Source of the DNA: Legionellaceae bacterium UBA6148
Lineage (GTDB): Bacteria > Pseudomonadota > Gammaproteobacteria > Legionellales > Legionellaceae
Length of the DNA: 35,221 nucleotides
Assembly: GCA_002423125.1 (NCBI GenBank)
Contig: DIUW01000040.1
Location: 1 to 35,221 of the forward strand
Direction: 5' to 3'
A program made the position numbers and the translations under genes. Position 1 is the stretch's first letter; each line of letters begins with the position of its first letter. The notes under the pieces were generated by a model, which saw only the letters and a program-made list of their open reading frames with translations, did not search any database and had not been told where the DNA came from. Shown one piece after another: positions 1 to 7,342 of the stretch.

Positions 1-396
1 GCGGTTTTGTTCCACCGATAACACCGCTTTAAATTCACTCAATTGATCGATTATCTTTGCTTTATACCCAACCCTCTCTGCTTGTAATTTCTTAATTTCT
101 TCATTTAAATCTTCAGGTATTGGTGGTGTTAAATTAGATAAATCGGGTGTTAAATTAGATAAATTGGCTCTCAGTTTAATGGCCTTTCTTTGTAAATTAA
201 TTAACTTACCATAATCTGATTTTATATTTTTAGAAATGCTTCGAATCATTTTTGATTTATCATCAAATGAATCCAGCCACTCATTGGACTGTTCAATGAC
301 TGAACGAATTTGCGCGTCATAGGTGCGCGAAAACAGGGATATTTCTAATTCAACCCCGCTTAAAGCTCCCTTAGTACGACTGATTGCGTCTCGCAT
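1..396 (-). CDS. N-terminal part of an unrecognised coiled-coil protein (runs off the window)
   Basis: An open frame of 132 codons runs from an ATG at 396 to the left window edge with no stop. A Shine-Dalgarno-like GGAGTAAAGG lies just upstream of the ATG. The protein is rich in Lys, Ile, Leu, Ser and Glu with alternating charged and hydrophobic residues, suggesting long helices or coiled coil. About 65-80 residues in, the heptapeptide NLTPDLS is partly duplicated by a 21-base tandem repeat. I recognise no family. A 15-base dyad (TTGTAT-CCA-ATACAA, 413-427) sits directly upstream and could be an operator. The neighbouring IS66 remnant suggests an accessory region. The reading frame is convincing; the function is unknown. 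Confidence 0.6.
   Translation of the reverse strand, partial: MRDAISRTKGALSGVELEISLFSRTYDAQIRSVIEQSNEWLDSFDDKSKMIRSISKNIKSDYGKLINLQRKAIKLRANLSNLTPDLSNLTPPIPEDLNEEIKKLQAERVGYKAKIIDQLSEFKAVLSVEQNR
125..164. repeat. 21-base tandem duplication inside the left-edge ORF
   Basis: Two 19-base identical blocks (125-143 and 146-164) lie exactly 21 bases apart, so the duplication keeps the reading frame and doubles a seven-residue unit (NLTPDLS / NLTPPIP) in the minus-strand protein. It is a simple in-frame repeat within one gene, not a CRISPR or an IS end. Confidence 0.8.
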
Positions 397-540
397 GTGC
401 CTTTACTCCATATTGTATCCAATACAAATAGGTTCTGGCTTACATTTCAAATTTATGATTTAATTATAGACTAATATTTTAATTTGTTGGCGAAAAATAG
501 GGGCAACAGGCAACTGGGATATCTATGATCAAATGGCAGG

Positions 541-945
541 ATGAACGCCAATACCCCAGTAGACTTCCTACTACAGAAAATAGACGATTTAGGACGACTT
601 GTTGAGAAGCAGGCATTAATGCTTGCCGAGCAATCTGTTTTGATTGCAAAGCTCGAAGCCAAAATCGTAGAGTTAGAAAAACGGGCAAAGAAAAACAGCG
701 GCAACCGTTCGAAACCACCATCAAGTGATGGTTTAACAAAACCACCAAAAACAACATCACTGCGTGAATCAGGCAAAAACAAAAGTGGCGGTCAATTCGG
801 CCATAAGGGCGAGACGCTAAAACAAGTAGAAACACCGGAAAAGAAAGATAACCTGGTTAATGCGTTAAAGTCAATGCAAGATGGGCTGGCGCTAGTGATG
901 TTAATTGCGAAAGTGAGTCTCCGTTCAGTTCATCTTCCGGAATAA
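541..945 (+). pseudogene. IS66-family transposase (TnpC) N-terminal fragment
   Basis: The 134-residue frame opens with a short helical leucine/glutamate-rich stretch. It then carries the signature N-terminal block of IS66 transposases: KKNSGNRSKPPSSDGL, a PPK-SLRE segment and GGQFGHKGETL (about residues 50-95). IS66 TnpC is about 500 residues with a zinc finger and a DDE catalytic domain. Here similarity fades after about residue 100 and the frame stops at 945, so no catalytic domain is present. The last 30 or so codons overlap an open minus-strand frame and are probably not IS66. An in-frame TGA lies shortly upstream, so the ATG at 541 is the likely start. No IS66 terminal inverted repeats or tnpA/tnpB genes were found nearby. 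It is a decayed insertion sequence, unless the short protein has been retained for another use. Confidence 0.8.
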
Positions 946-1063
946 GTTGCTCAAAAAAATAACGATAAATCATCTCATATTCTGGGTGCTCTGTAGTTTG
1001 TGTTAATAGCTTTAAAATAGATAATTGACATCGTATAACCCTTATTAAAAGATCGATAATATA
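857..1063 (-). other. possible remnant of a minus-strand coding frame
   Basis: Between the IS66 fragment and the next gene, the minus strand is open for about 66 codons ending in a TAA at 857-859. The translation is protein-like (for example LLTQTTEHPEYEMIYRYFF and EQLIPEDELNGDS) but there is no good ATG or ribosome binding site at its head. It overlaps the end of the IS66 frame by about 90 bases. It may be a decayed gene piece flanking the IS66 insertion, or chance. Beyond it, 1064-1136 shows nothing I can name. Confidence 0.25.
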
Positions 1064-1136
1064 TTATAGCAGAGAGCAGTTATTCCCACCGAAAACAGGG
1101 GCATGCCGTTTTATTTATTTGCGCCGTATAATTTGA

Positions 1137-1164
1137 TTGCAAATAATGCACATTGGCGTATAAT
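1137..1164 (+). promoter_or_regulatory. sigma70-type promoter of the 213-residue ORF
   Basis: TTGCAA (1137-1142), a 16-base spacer and a consensus TATAAT (1159-1164) lie 30 bases before the ATG at 1195. The arrangement fits a vegetative promoter and supports the ORF being an independent gene. Confidence 0.6.
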
Positions 1165-1194
1165 AAACATTAAATTAATTTAGGGTGAATTACA

Positions 1195-1836
1195 ATGAGT
1201 GATGCTAATAATAGAGAGAATACCAATAGATTTTTTTTTACTGCAAGGAAATCAATTACCTATGCTATGTTCGGCGGTTTCAGAGAAGACTGTTTAATTA
1301 ATAAACAATCAGAAATAGACTCTCCTACTCAAAATGGAATTTTTGATCACGTACATACACGAGTTGTTGGGCCATTTTCACAAAAATTTGAGCTAAGCCT
1401 CAAAAATCAGTATTTTTTTCGACCAATCAGATTTGAGTTTGAGACAACCGAATCTGTCGACTCTACTTTTGATTCAGTGATGGATCAGATATGTTCCGTT
1501 CTGTTTCCTATATTGTCTTTTATTGATCCATTAGAGGTGTTTGCTCGTGGGCAGATGCTCGCACTACTACATCTTGCGAATTCATTGCTGAGCTTTTGTA
1601 ACGCAATGTATCTTTTTTCAAAAGAGACGTTAAATGGTCATCGTGACTATAGCAAAGCAGTTGATAACCTTAAACAAACCGCATCTAATTTCCTTATTGG
1701 ACTTTGCATGCCCGTTGTTGGTACGGCCGCTTCTATATTGGATTGCGTGCGCTTGGTTACTCGTTGCGTTGCTACGCTTGTCAATTTAGTGCAAAAGAAC
1801 AGCATGGATTCTCCAGCTGCCCCTGTTCTATGTTAG
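1195..1836 (+). CDS. unrecognised protein with two hydrophobic hairpins
   Basis: 213 residues, preceded by AGGGTG seven bases upstream of the ATG and by a good promoter. The N-terminal 90 residues are polar. Two long hydrophobic regions follow, roughly residues 98-140 (from ICSVLFPILSF to CNAMYLF) and 164-198 (from NFLIGLCMPVV to VATLVNLV). These look like paired membrane helices or hairpins, with a short polar tail. There is no signal peptide and no family I recognise. A soluble N-terminus followed by internal hydrophobic hairpins is seen in many secreted effectors of Legionella and Coxiella that target host membranes, but that parallel is inference only. After the TAG at 1834-1836 the same frame stays open for 44 more codons (see findings). 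Confidence 0.65.
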   Translation: MSDANNRENTNRFFFTARKSITYAMFGGFREDCLINKQSEIDSPTQNGIFDHVHTRVVGPFSQKFELSLKNQYFFRPIRFEFETTESVDSTFDSVMDQICSVLFPILSFIDPLEVFARGQMLALLHLANSLLSFCNAMYLFSKETLNGHRDYSKAVDNLKQTASNFLIGLCMPVVGTAASILDCVRLVTRCVATLVNLVQKNSMDSPAAPVLC

Positions 1837-1852
1837 AAACTAGGGCTCATTA

Positions 1853-1919
1853 GCCTTGACCGCCTGGTTTTGGCCGGGAATATGAACGGCCTGGAAATGG
1901 TCGCAACAATGGTCAAGGC
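1853..1919. repeat. long-range inverted repeat in the intergenic region
   Basis: A perfect 9-base inverted pair, gccttgacc (1853-1861) and ggtcaaggc (1911-1919), encloses a GC-richer interior with a second partial dyad (ggccg...cggcc). No T-run follows, so it is not a classic terminator. It could be a structured RNA element or a repeat remnant. The rest of the gap, 1920-2045, shows no other clear feature. Confidence 0.35.
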
Positions 1920-2045
1920 CGATCATACCTTCACAGTGACATCGATGATAATCGAAGTATTGAACACATAATAAAACCATCTGCTCAATATAAATTCTTC
2001 AAGATTATATACCGACCAACATTGTCTTATTTAGGTTAAATTTAA

Positions 2046-2831
2046 ATGCTTCATACAAAAAACGCAACGGATTCACCAGTCAGTGATAGCGAGGTGGATC
2101 TCCAGAGGAGAGCAGCATATTTTTTGAAAATATGCACAAAATCAAACAATAATATTCCGGAAATAATTGATAGATTGCTTTCTCATTTTCAACAAAATCT
2201 AAACTGGTTTCAGCGAAAACCATGGATCCCTCATGATAATACTGAAATTCAAGCTCAGTTATACTTTATAAAGCTGAATTTTTATAAGCGAGCGGAGGAT
2301 CTAAAATCCAAAACGCGAGATGTATTACCGTTACTTCAAAAATTTTTTGATGATTATAATAGAATGTATCTATTATTAAGAAGCATTTCTGACACCTACA
2401 GAGTTGCTCGAAAGAGCCTTACTCATATTGCCCTCGACTCCTCGCCCTCACCGCCCAGTGATGCTGCGCGCGTTTTAAGCGCACTTGAGTTAGATTCTTG
2501 CCTGCCGTTCTCTCCAAATAGAGATGGGCAAAGTTCATATTCGCCACTATTTTTTCCATTTAAATTGTTTACTTCCGGTGAGTTTTTAGAAAAAGCCGAC
2601 GAACCAGCAGGAAGAGATGAATTTGCAACCTTATTGTTTTTTAATGATACTGATCCATCCTTTGTTTCAGATGGATCAGAGTTTGTCAAACCACCGTCAC
2701 CGAAAGCACACGTTAAATTAGATTTGACTTTAAATCTTTCAGCATTAGAATTAAACCAGCAAGAAGATGATCAGTTACACTATCCTTGCATCGCAAGACA
2801 CAGTGAGGCCAATAAAAATATCTTTCTATAA
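2046..2831 (+). CDS. unrecognised 261-residue protein
   Basis: The frame starts at an ATG with only a weak AGG-containing site (about 13 bases upstream) and ends just before the ruvB promoter. The N-terminal half (about residues 15-125) is helical and charged (for example LQRRAAYFLKICTKS and KFFDDYNRMYLLLRSIS). The C-terminal half is Ser/Pro/Asp-rich and probably disordered (SSPSPPSDAARVLSALELD, VKPPSPKAHVKLDL). There is no signal peptide or membrane segment. I recognise no family. Lineage-specific helical proteins with disordered tails are common in Legionellales accessory regions, so an effector-type role is possible but unsupported. Confidence 0.55.
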   Translation: MLHTKNATDSPVSDSEVDLQRRAAYFLKICTKSNNNIPEIIDRLLSHFQQNLNWFQRKPWIPHDNTEIQAQLYFIKLNFYKRAEDLKSKTRDVLPLLQKFFDDYNRMYLLLRSISDTYRVARKSLTHIALDSSPSPPSDAARVLSALELDSCLPFSPNRDGQSSYSPLFFPFKLFTSGEFLEKADEPAGRDEFATLLFFNDTDPSFVSDGSEFVKPPSPKAHVKLDLTLNLSALELNQQEDDQLHYPCIARHSEANKNIFL

Positions 2832-2862
2832 AACGTCCAACACACCTTTCATGAAAACGCTT

Positions 2863-2892
2863 TTGTCAGCAAACAAAATACCATGTTATGAT
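2863..2892 (+). promoter_or_regulatory. promoter of ruvB (and possibly the tol operon)
   Basis: TTGTCA (2863-2868), an 18-base spacer and TATGAT (2887-2892) lie about 37 bases before the chosen ruvB ATG at 2929. This also argues that the open frame reaching back to 2767 is not translated as part of RuvB. Confidence 0.55.
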
Positions 2893-2928
2893 ATTGCCAC
2901 TCCAAATAATAACCATAGGTTATATTTT

Positions 2929-3948
2929 ATGATTGAAAGCGACCGTATCATGAGTGTTCAGTCGACTGTTGGCGAAGAAGCCATTGATCGCGCGATTCGG
3001 CCGTTAAGTCTTAATGAGTATATTGGGCAAGATACTGTTCGTTCGCAGATGCAAATTTTTATTGATGCAGCAATAAAGCGTCAAGATGCATTAGATCATG
3101 TGTTGATATTTGGTCCCCCAGGCCTTGGTAAAACAACGTTAGCTAATATTATTGCTCATGAAATGGGAGTTAATTTACGTCAGACTTCAGGGCCTGTACT
3201 GGAGCGAGCAGGAGATATTGCGGCAATTTTAACAAATCTGCAAGAAAATGATGTATTATTCATCGATGAAATTCATCGCTTGAGTCCTATTATTGAAGAA
3301 ATTTTATACCCAGCGATGGAAGATTATAAATTAGATATTATGATTGGCGAAGGACCGGGGGCACGATCGATTAAATTAGAGCTCCCTCCATTTACGCTCA
3401 TCGGTGCGACAACCCGTGCGGGATCACTGACATCACCCCTTCGAGATCGTTTTGGAATTGTTCAACGATTGGAGTTTTATTCAGTGGAAGCGTTAACGCA
3501 TATCGTGAAGCGATCAGCTAAATTATTGAACGTAACAACGGATCCTGACGGCGCTGTTGAAATAGCCTTACGATCGCGTGGAACACCGCGGATTGCGAAT
3601 CGGATCCTTAGGCGTGTAAGAGATTATGCCGAAGTAAAAGGCAATGGCATTATTACTCGAGAAATTGCCAATGATGCATTAGAAATGTTGAGCATTGACA
3701 GTAGCGGTTTTGATATTATGGACCGAAAACTTTTACTTGCAGTGATTGAGCGTTTCGCCGGTGGCCCTGTTGGCCTAGATAACATTGCTGCCGCTATTGG
3801 TGAAGAAAAAGGTACAATTGAAGATGTGCTTGAGCCCTATTTGATTCAGCAAGGTTATTTGATGCGAACCCCAAGAGGACGTATGGCAAGTGCTTTAGCA
3901 TATCAGCACTTTGGATTGAAAGAAGTTGAACGAGTTCAGATTATTTAG
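2929..3948 (+). CDS. ruvB: Holliday junction branch migration helicase RuvB
   Basis: RuvB is the AAA+ motor that, with RuvA, drives branch migration of Holliday junctions during recombination and repair. From the ATG at 2929 the protein is 339 residues, close to E. coli RuvB (336). The Walker A motif GPPGLGKT is at 62-69, Walker B LFIDEIH at about 110-116, and sensor 1 GATTRAG at about 159-165. The SPLRDRFG arginine-finger segment is at 169-176, followed by the winged-helix C-terminus (PRGRMASALAYQHFG). The frame is open back to 2767, but MIESDRIMS is where RuvB proteins normally begin and a promoter lies between, so 2929 was chosen. ruvA and ruvC, usual upstream partners, are not in the window; unrelated accessory genes lie upstream instead. 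tolQ follows after 8 bases, so co-transcription is likely. Confidence 0.96.
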   Translation: MIESDRIMSVQSTVGEEAIDRAIRPLSLNEYIGQDTVRSQMQIFIDAAIKRQDALDHVLIFGPPGLGKTTLANIIAHEMGVNLRQTSGPVLERAGDIAAILTNLQENDVLFIDEIHRLSPIIEEILYPAMEDYKLDIMIGEGPGARSIKLELPPFTLIGATTRAGSLTSPLRDRFGIVQRLEFYSVEALTHIVKRSAKLLNVTTDPDGAVEIALRSRGTPRIANRILRRVRDYAEVKGNGIITREIANDALEMLSIDSSGFDIMDRKLLLAVIERFAGGPVGLDNIAAAIGEEKGTIEDVLEPYLIQQGYLMRTPRGRMASALAYQHFGLKEVERVQII

Positions 3949-3956
3949 GAGTTATT

Positions 3957-4640
3957 ATGGCTGGTCACGCGAGTGTTTTGAGTTATTTTTGGCAGGCGAG
4001 TTTTGTTGTTAAATTCGTCATGTTCATTTTGTTGTCTGCTTCAATTGTCTCTTGGACACTTATATTTCAGCGAGCTTGGTTTTTCAAGCGTAAACAAGAA
4101 CAATATAAAATTTTTTACAATCGATTCTGGCAAAGTCGCGATTTGACTGAACTGTATGAAAAGGTCGATAAAAGTGAGCAACAACCTCATGGTTTGAGTT
4201 CTATTTTTCACTCCGGTTTTAAGGAATTCTTGCGGTTATGTAAACATGGCAAAGTGGAACTCGAGCCCATACAACGCGTTATGCAAATAAGTCACGCCAA
4301 AGAAGCGGAGCGTCTTGAACAGCATCTGCCATTTTTCGCTTCAATTGGTTCTATTTCACCTTATATTGGTCTTTTTGGTACAGTATGGGGAATTATGACC
4401 TCATTTCAGGCATTGGGTCAAACGAGTCAGGCAACCATTGCAATGGTTGCACCAGGGATCTCCGAGGCGTTGGTTGCAACCGCATTGGGTTTATTTACTG
4501 CTATTCCGGCCGTTATTGCGTTTAATCGTTATTCAACCCATGCCAATACACTTCTGAATCGTTATGAGCTTTTTCAAGAAGAGCTGGTTTCATTGATAAC
4601 ACAACAAACCACTCAAGCTAGAGGCGTCATAAATGCTTAA
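3957..4640 (+). CDS. tolQ: Tol-Pal system inner-membrane protein TolQ
   Basis: TolQ is a MotA/TolQ/ExbB-family proton-channel subunit. With TolR it energises TolA to maintain the outer membrane and constrict the envelope at division. At 227 residues it matches the family (230 in E. coli). One membrane segment lies near residues 15-40. The conserved pore-lining pair is in the C-terminal half, around FASIGSISPYIGLFGTVWGI and ISEALVATALGLFTAIPAVI. GGAG precedes the ATG at 3957. The gene overlaps tolR by 8 bases, indicating translational coupling. The acyl-CoA thioesterase gene ybgC that often precedes tolQ in proteobacteria is absent; ruvB is immediately upstream. Confidence 0.96.
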   Translation: MAGHASVLSYFWQASFVVKFVMFILLSASIVSWTLIFQRAWFFKRKQEQYKIFYNRFWQSRDLTELYEKVDKSEQQPHGLSSIFHSGFKEFLRLCKHGKVELEPIQRVMQISHAKEAERLEQHLPFFASIGSISPYIGLFGTVWGIMTSFQALGQTSQATIAMVAPGISEALVATALGLFTAIPAVIAFNRYSTHANTLLNRYELFQEELVSLITQQTTQARGVINA

Positions 4641-5091
4641 GAAAAGAACACATAAGTCTAAGCCAATCTCTGATATCAATGTTGTTCCCTATATTGATGT
4701 CATGCTCGTTTTATTGGTTATTTTTATGATAACAGCACCTATTTTGTCTCAAGGTGTGACCGTTGACTTGCCTAAAGCCGCGAGTCAGAATTTATCGGCA
4801 AGCGATCGTGAACCCATTGTTGTATCTGTTGATCGAGAAGGGAATTTCTTCCTGAATATTAGTGAAACGCCCGAGGTGCCTATGGCGTCCCAAACTTTGA
4901 TGGTCAGAGTTGCAGCTGAGCTTCAATTAGCGAGTCAGTCACATCAAAAATTAAACGTTTTAGTCAAAGGTGATCAAGGCGTAGAATATGGCAAAGTCAT
5001 TACGGCGATGAGTTTATTGAAACAAGCAGGAGCTGAGCAAGTAGGGTTGTTAACGGATTCAACCGACAAAGCAGGGGAGAGTCTCGCGTGA
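4633..5091 (+). CDS. tolR: Tol-Pal system protein TolR
   Basis: TolR is the ExbD-family partner of TolQ. It has one membrane helix with a proton-carrying aspartate and a periplasmic domain. The 152-residue protein has a basic N-terminus, then PISDINVVPYIDVMLVLLVI with the essential Asp at residue 22 (Asp23 in E. coli). The helix runs to about residue 38 and a periplasmic ExbD fold ends near KVITAMSLLKQAGAEQVGLL. The gene overlaps tolQ by 8 bases, and its stop overlaps the tolA start region, so the three subunits are translated together. Confidence 0.96.
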   Translation: MLKKRTHKSKPISDINVVPYIDVMLVLLVIFMITAPILSQGVTVDLPKAASQNLSASDREPIVVSVDREGNFFLNISETPEVPMASQTLMVRVAAELQLASQSHQKLNVLVKGDQGVEYGKVITAMSLLKQAGAEQVGLLTDSTDKAGESLA

Positions 5092-6053
5092 TGTTATCTC
5101 GTAGTTATAAAACAGCGCTAACGGCCGCTATTGTACTTCATCTGACGGTTGCTATCGTACTTTTTATCGACCCTTCTAGTGATAAGCCTGCGGTTCTTGA
5201 ATTAACAAATACTCCTGAATTAACTCAGTCAGAAGCCGCACAAGCGGAAAAACCAGTAGAACCAATTAAAGCGGTCAGTGTTGATGCGGCAGAAGTAATG
5301 AAGACGATGAATCGTATTAAAGATCAACGCGCCCAACAACAGAGGGCTGAGGCGCTTCGTCAGCGTAATTTGGAAAAACAAGCTGAAATGGCGCGTCAAG
5401 AACGAATTAAAGAGCAGCAGCATTTGCAAAAATTAAAACAGGAAGCGGAAACCGTCGCTATTGCGCGTAAAAAGCAAATGGAAGAAGAGAAAAAGCGTTT
5501 GGAGCATCTGGCTCAACAAAAAATAGAGGATGAAAAGCGTCTTGCTGAAATTAAGAAACAGCAACAACTTGAAGCCACTAAATTGGCGGCATTAAAACAG
5601 AAGCAAGATCTTGCCAAAAAAGAGGCTACTGACGCGGAAGCAAAACGCTTGGCAGAAATTAAACATCAACAAGAGGCAAAAGCCAAGGCCGACGCGGAAC
5701 AGAAGCGTCAACAGTTGGCCAAGCAAGCGACTGTTAGTGCAGAAAAAACCGCGCGAATAGCTGGAGAAGTTGATCGCTACAAAGCGCTGATTATCACGGC
5801 GATAAGTCGCCAATGGATATTGCCAGAAAATACCCAAAAAGATCTATATAGCCAGTTTAGAATTCGGCTTGCTCCGGATGGTTCGGTTCTTGAGGTAACG
5901 CTTACACGTAGCAGTGGTGACAGCGTCCTTGATCGCTCGGCACAATCAGCTATTTATAAGGCGTCACCCTTACCCGTTCCGATCGATCCGGAAGCCTTTA
6001 ATACCTTTCGCGACATTAGCCTAACTGTAAAACCAGAAAATGCCAGGGGATAG
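5088..6053 (+). CDS. tolA: Tol-Pal system protein TolA
   Basis: TolA spans the periplasm and links TolQR to TolB/Pal. The protein has one N-terminal membrane helix (about residues 9-27, ALTAAIVLHLTVAIVLFID). Next is a long charged helical domain II rich in Lys, Glu, Gln and Ala (about 60-225), then the globular C-terminal domain III (about 225-318, from DRYKALIITAISRQW through GSVLEVTLTRSSGD). At 321 residues it is shorter than E. coli TolA (421), the difference being in the coiled domain. The start may be the GTG at 5088, overlapping the tolR stop by four bases (GTGA), or the ATG at 5091; both are coupled to tolR and differ by one residue. Confidence 0.95.
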   Translation: MMLSRSYKTALTAAIVLHLTVAIVLFIDPSSDKPAVLELTNTPELTQSEAAQAEKPVEPIKAVSVDAAEVMKTMNRIKDQRAQQQRAEALRQRNLEKQAEMARQERIKEQQHLQKLKQEAETVAIARKKQMEEEKKRLEHLAQQKIEDEKRLAEIKKQQQLEATKLAALKQKQDLAKKEATDAEAKRLAEIKHQQEAKAKADAEQKRQQLAKQATVSAEKTARIAGEVDRYKALIITAISRQWILPENTQKDLYSQFRIRLAPDGSVLEVTLTRSSGDSVLDRSAQSAIYKASPLPVPIDPEAFNTFRDISLTVKPENARG

Positions 6054-6056
6054 TGA

Positions 6057-7328
6057 ATGATTCGTTTAAATAATTTGAAAAATGCCGTTTTGATTGCCGG
6101 CTTAATTTACTGCTTCAATCAGGCGAATGCTGTTAACCTTGAGTTAACACAAGGCATCAATCGCTCAATTCCTATTGGTATTGAATCGTTCGGTAAAGAA
6201 TCAGTTGCTCCTGAATTAACTAAAATTATTTCAGATGATTTACGTTTTTCTGGGCAGTTTAATCTGATTAATCCACCCAGTTCATCTTCTAATATGGTCG
6301 AGTGGACTGCTGCAGGAGCAGATGCGGTTTTGACGGGGAGTGTTCAACGTACCGGATCCAATCGCTATGAAGTGAAATTTACATTGCTGGATGCACCTGC
6401 GCATGGGCGCTTGTTATTGGGTAAGTCATATGAAGTTGAGTCATCAAATATACGTACATTGGCTCACCATATTAGTGATGAGGTGTATTATCAACTGACG
6501 GGTATAAAAGGCATTTTCTCCACGAGAATTGCCTATATTGTTGTGAACCGACAGGCATCCCAAACGCAACATTCGCTCATTATTGCTGAAGTGGATGGTC
6601 ATAACCCGCAACCATTATTGCTCTCTTCTGAGCCCATTATGTCACCATCATGGTCACCTGATGGCAGACAAATTGCGTATGTTTCATTTGAGAAAAAACG
6701 GGCACAAATTTTTACAGTCGAAGTATCGACGGGAAGACGGCAGCTGATTACGAGTTTTGAAGGAATCAATGGAGCACCTGCGTGGGCACCAAATGGACGA
6801 CAATTGGCTGTTGTTTTGTCTAAAGCTGGAAGCCCTAATATTTATACAATTGATTTAAGTTCGGGTGAAATGAAGCAAATCACCTTTGGTTCAGCGATTA
6901 ATACAGAGCCTTCGTATGCTCCAGACGGTAAATCGATGTTATTCACATCCGGTCGTGGCGGAGCTCCGCAAATATATCGCTTAAATCTTGCAGACGGTCA
7001 GATCAGCCGTGTCACTTATGATGGTACTTATAATGCGAAAGCCTCTTATTCATCTAATGAAAAACAAATTGTCTTACTGCATCGTGATGACCATCAATTT
7101 AACATTGGTTTACACGACGTGGCTTCAAGTAGAATAACGCCGCTTACGTTTTCCACCATGGATGAGTCTCCCTCAATGGCGCCGAATGGTCGCCTAATCC
7201 TGTATGCAACACGTGTGGGAAATAAAGGCTATCTGGCGGTTGTATCAGTCGATGGTCGTGTTCGACTACGTCTACCTTCGGTTAGTGGGGATGCGCAAGA
7301 GCCTGCATGGTCTCCTTATTTAGGGTAG
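6057..7328 (+). CDS. tolB: Tol-Pal system periplasmic protein TolB
   Basis: TolB is a periplasmic protein with an N-terminal domain and a six-bladed beta-propeller that binds Pal and TolA. The 423 residues (430 in E. coli) begin with a signal peptide probably cleaved after ANA at residue 25. The TolB-N domain runs to about 165. The propeller blades follow, each carrying WSPDG / WAPNG / YAPDG-type turns (for example SPSWSPDGRQIAYVS, APAWAPNGRQLAVV), and the protein ends in EPAWSPYLG. It starts 3 bases after the tolA stop. The expected pal and cpoB (ybgF) genes do not follow; the next gene is a nuclease whose open frame begins before the tolB stop. Confidence 0.96.
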   Translation: MIRLNNLKNAVLIAGLIYCFNQANAVNLELTQGINRSIPIGIESFGKESVAPELTKIISDDLRFSGQFNLINPPSSSSNMVEWTAAGADAVLTGSVQRTGSNRYEVKFTLLDAPAHGRLLLGKSYEVESSNIRTLAHHISDEVYYQLTGIKGIFSTRIAYIVVNRQASQTQHSLIIAEVDGHNPQPLLLSSEPIMSPSWSPDGRQIAYVSFEKKRAQIFTVEVSTGRRQLITSFEGINGAPAWAPNGRQLAVVLSKAGSPNIYTIDLSSGEMKQITFGSAINTEPSYAPDGKSMLFTSGRGGAPQIYRLNLADGQISRVTYDGTYNAKASYSSNEKQIVLLHRDDHQFNIGLHDVASSRITPLTFSTMDESPSMAPNGRLILYATRVGNKGYLAVVSVDGRVRLRLPSVSGDAQEPAWSPYLG

Positions 7329-7342
7329 GGGGCTTTGTGGGC

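Noticed and set aside
125..164. Possible CRISPR-like repeat
   Set aside because: Only two units, no spacer, in phase with a coding frame.
490..1112. IS ends: similar strings near 490-508 and 1089-1105 (cgaaaa-aggggca)
   Set aside because: They are short, in direct rather than inverted orientation, and unlike IS66 termini.
2767..2928. Longer RuvB with 54 extra N-terminal residues
   Set aside because: The extension overlaps the upstream gene, contains the promoter, and has no counterpart in RuvB; MIESDRIMS at 2929 matches the family start.
7307..7342. Nuclease start inside tolB at 7307
   Set aside because: It would put 12 extra residues before the signal peptide; the ATG at 7343 gives a normal export signal.
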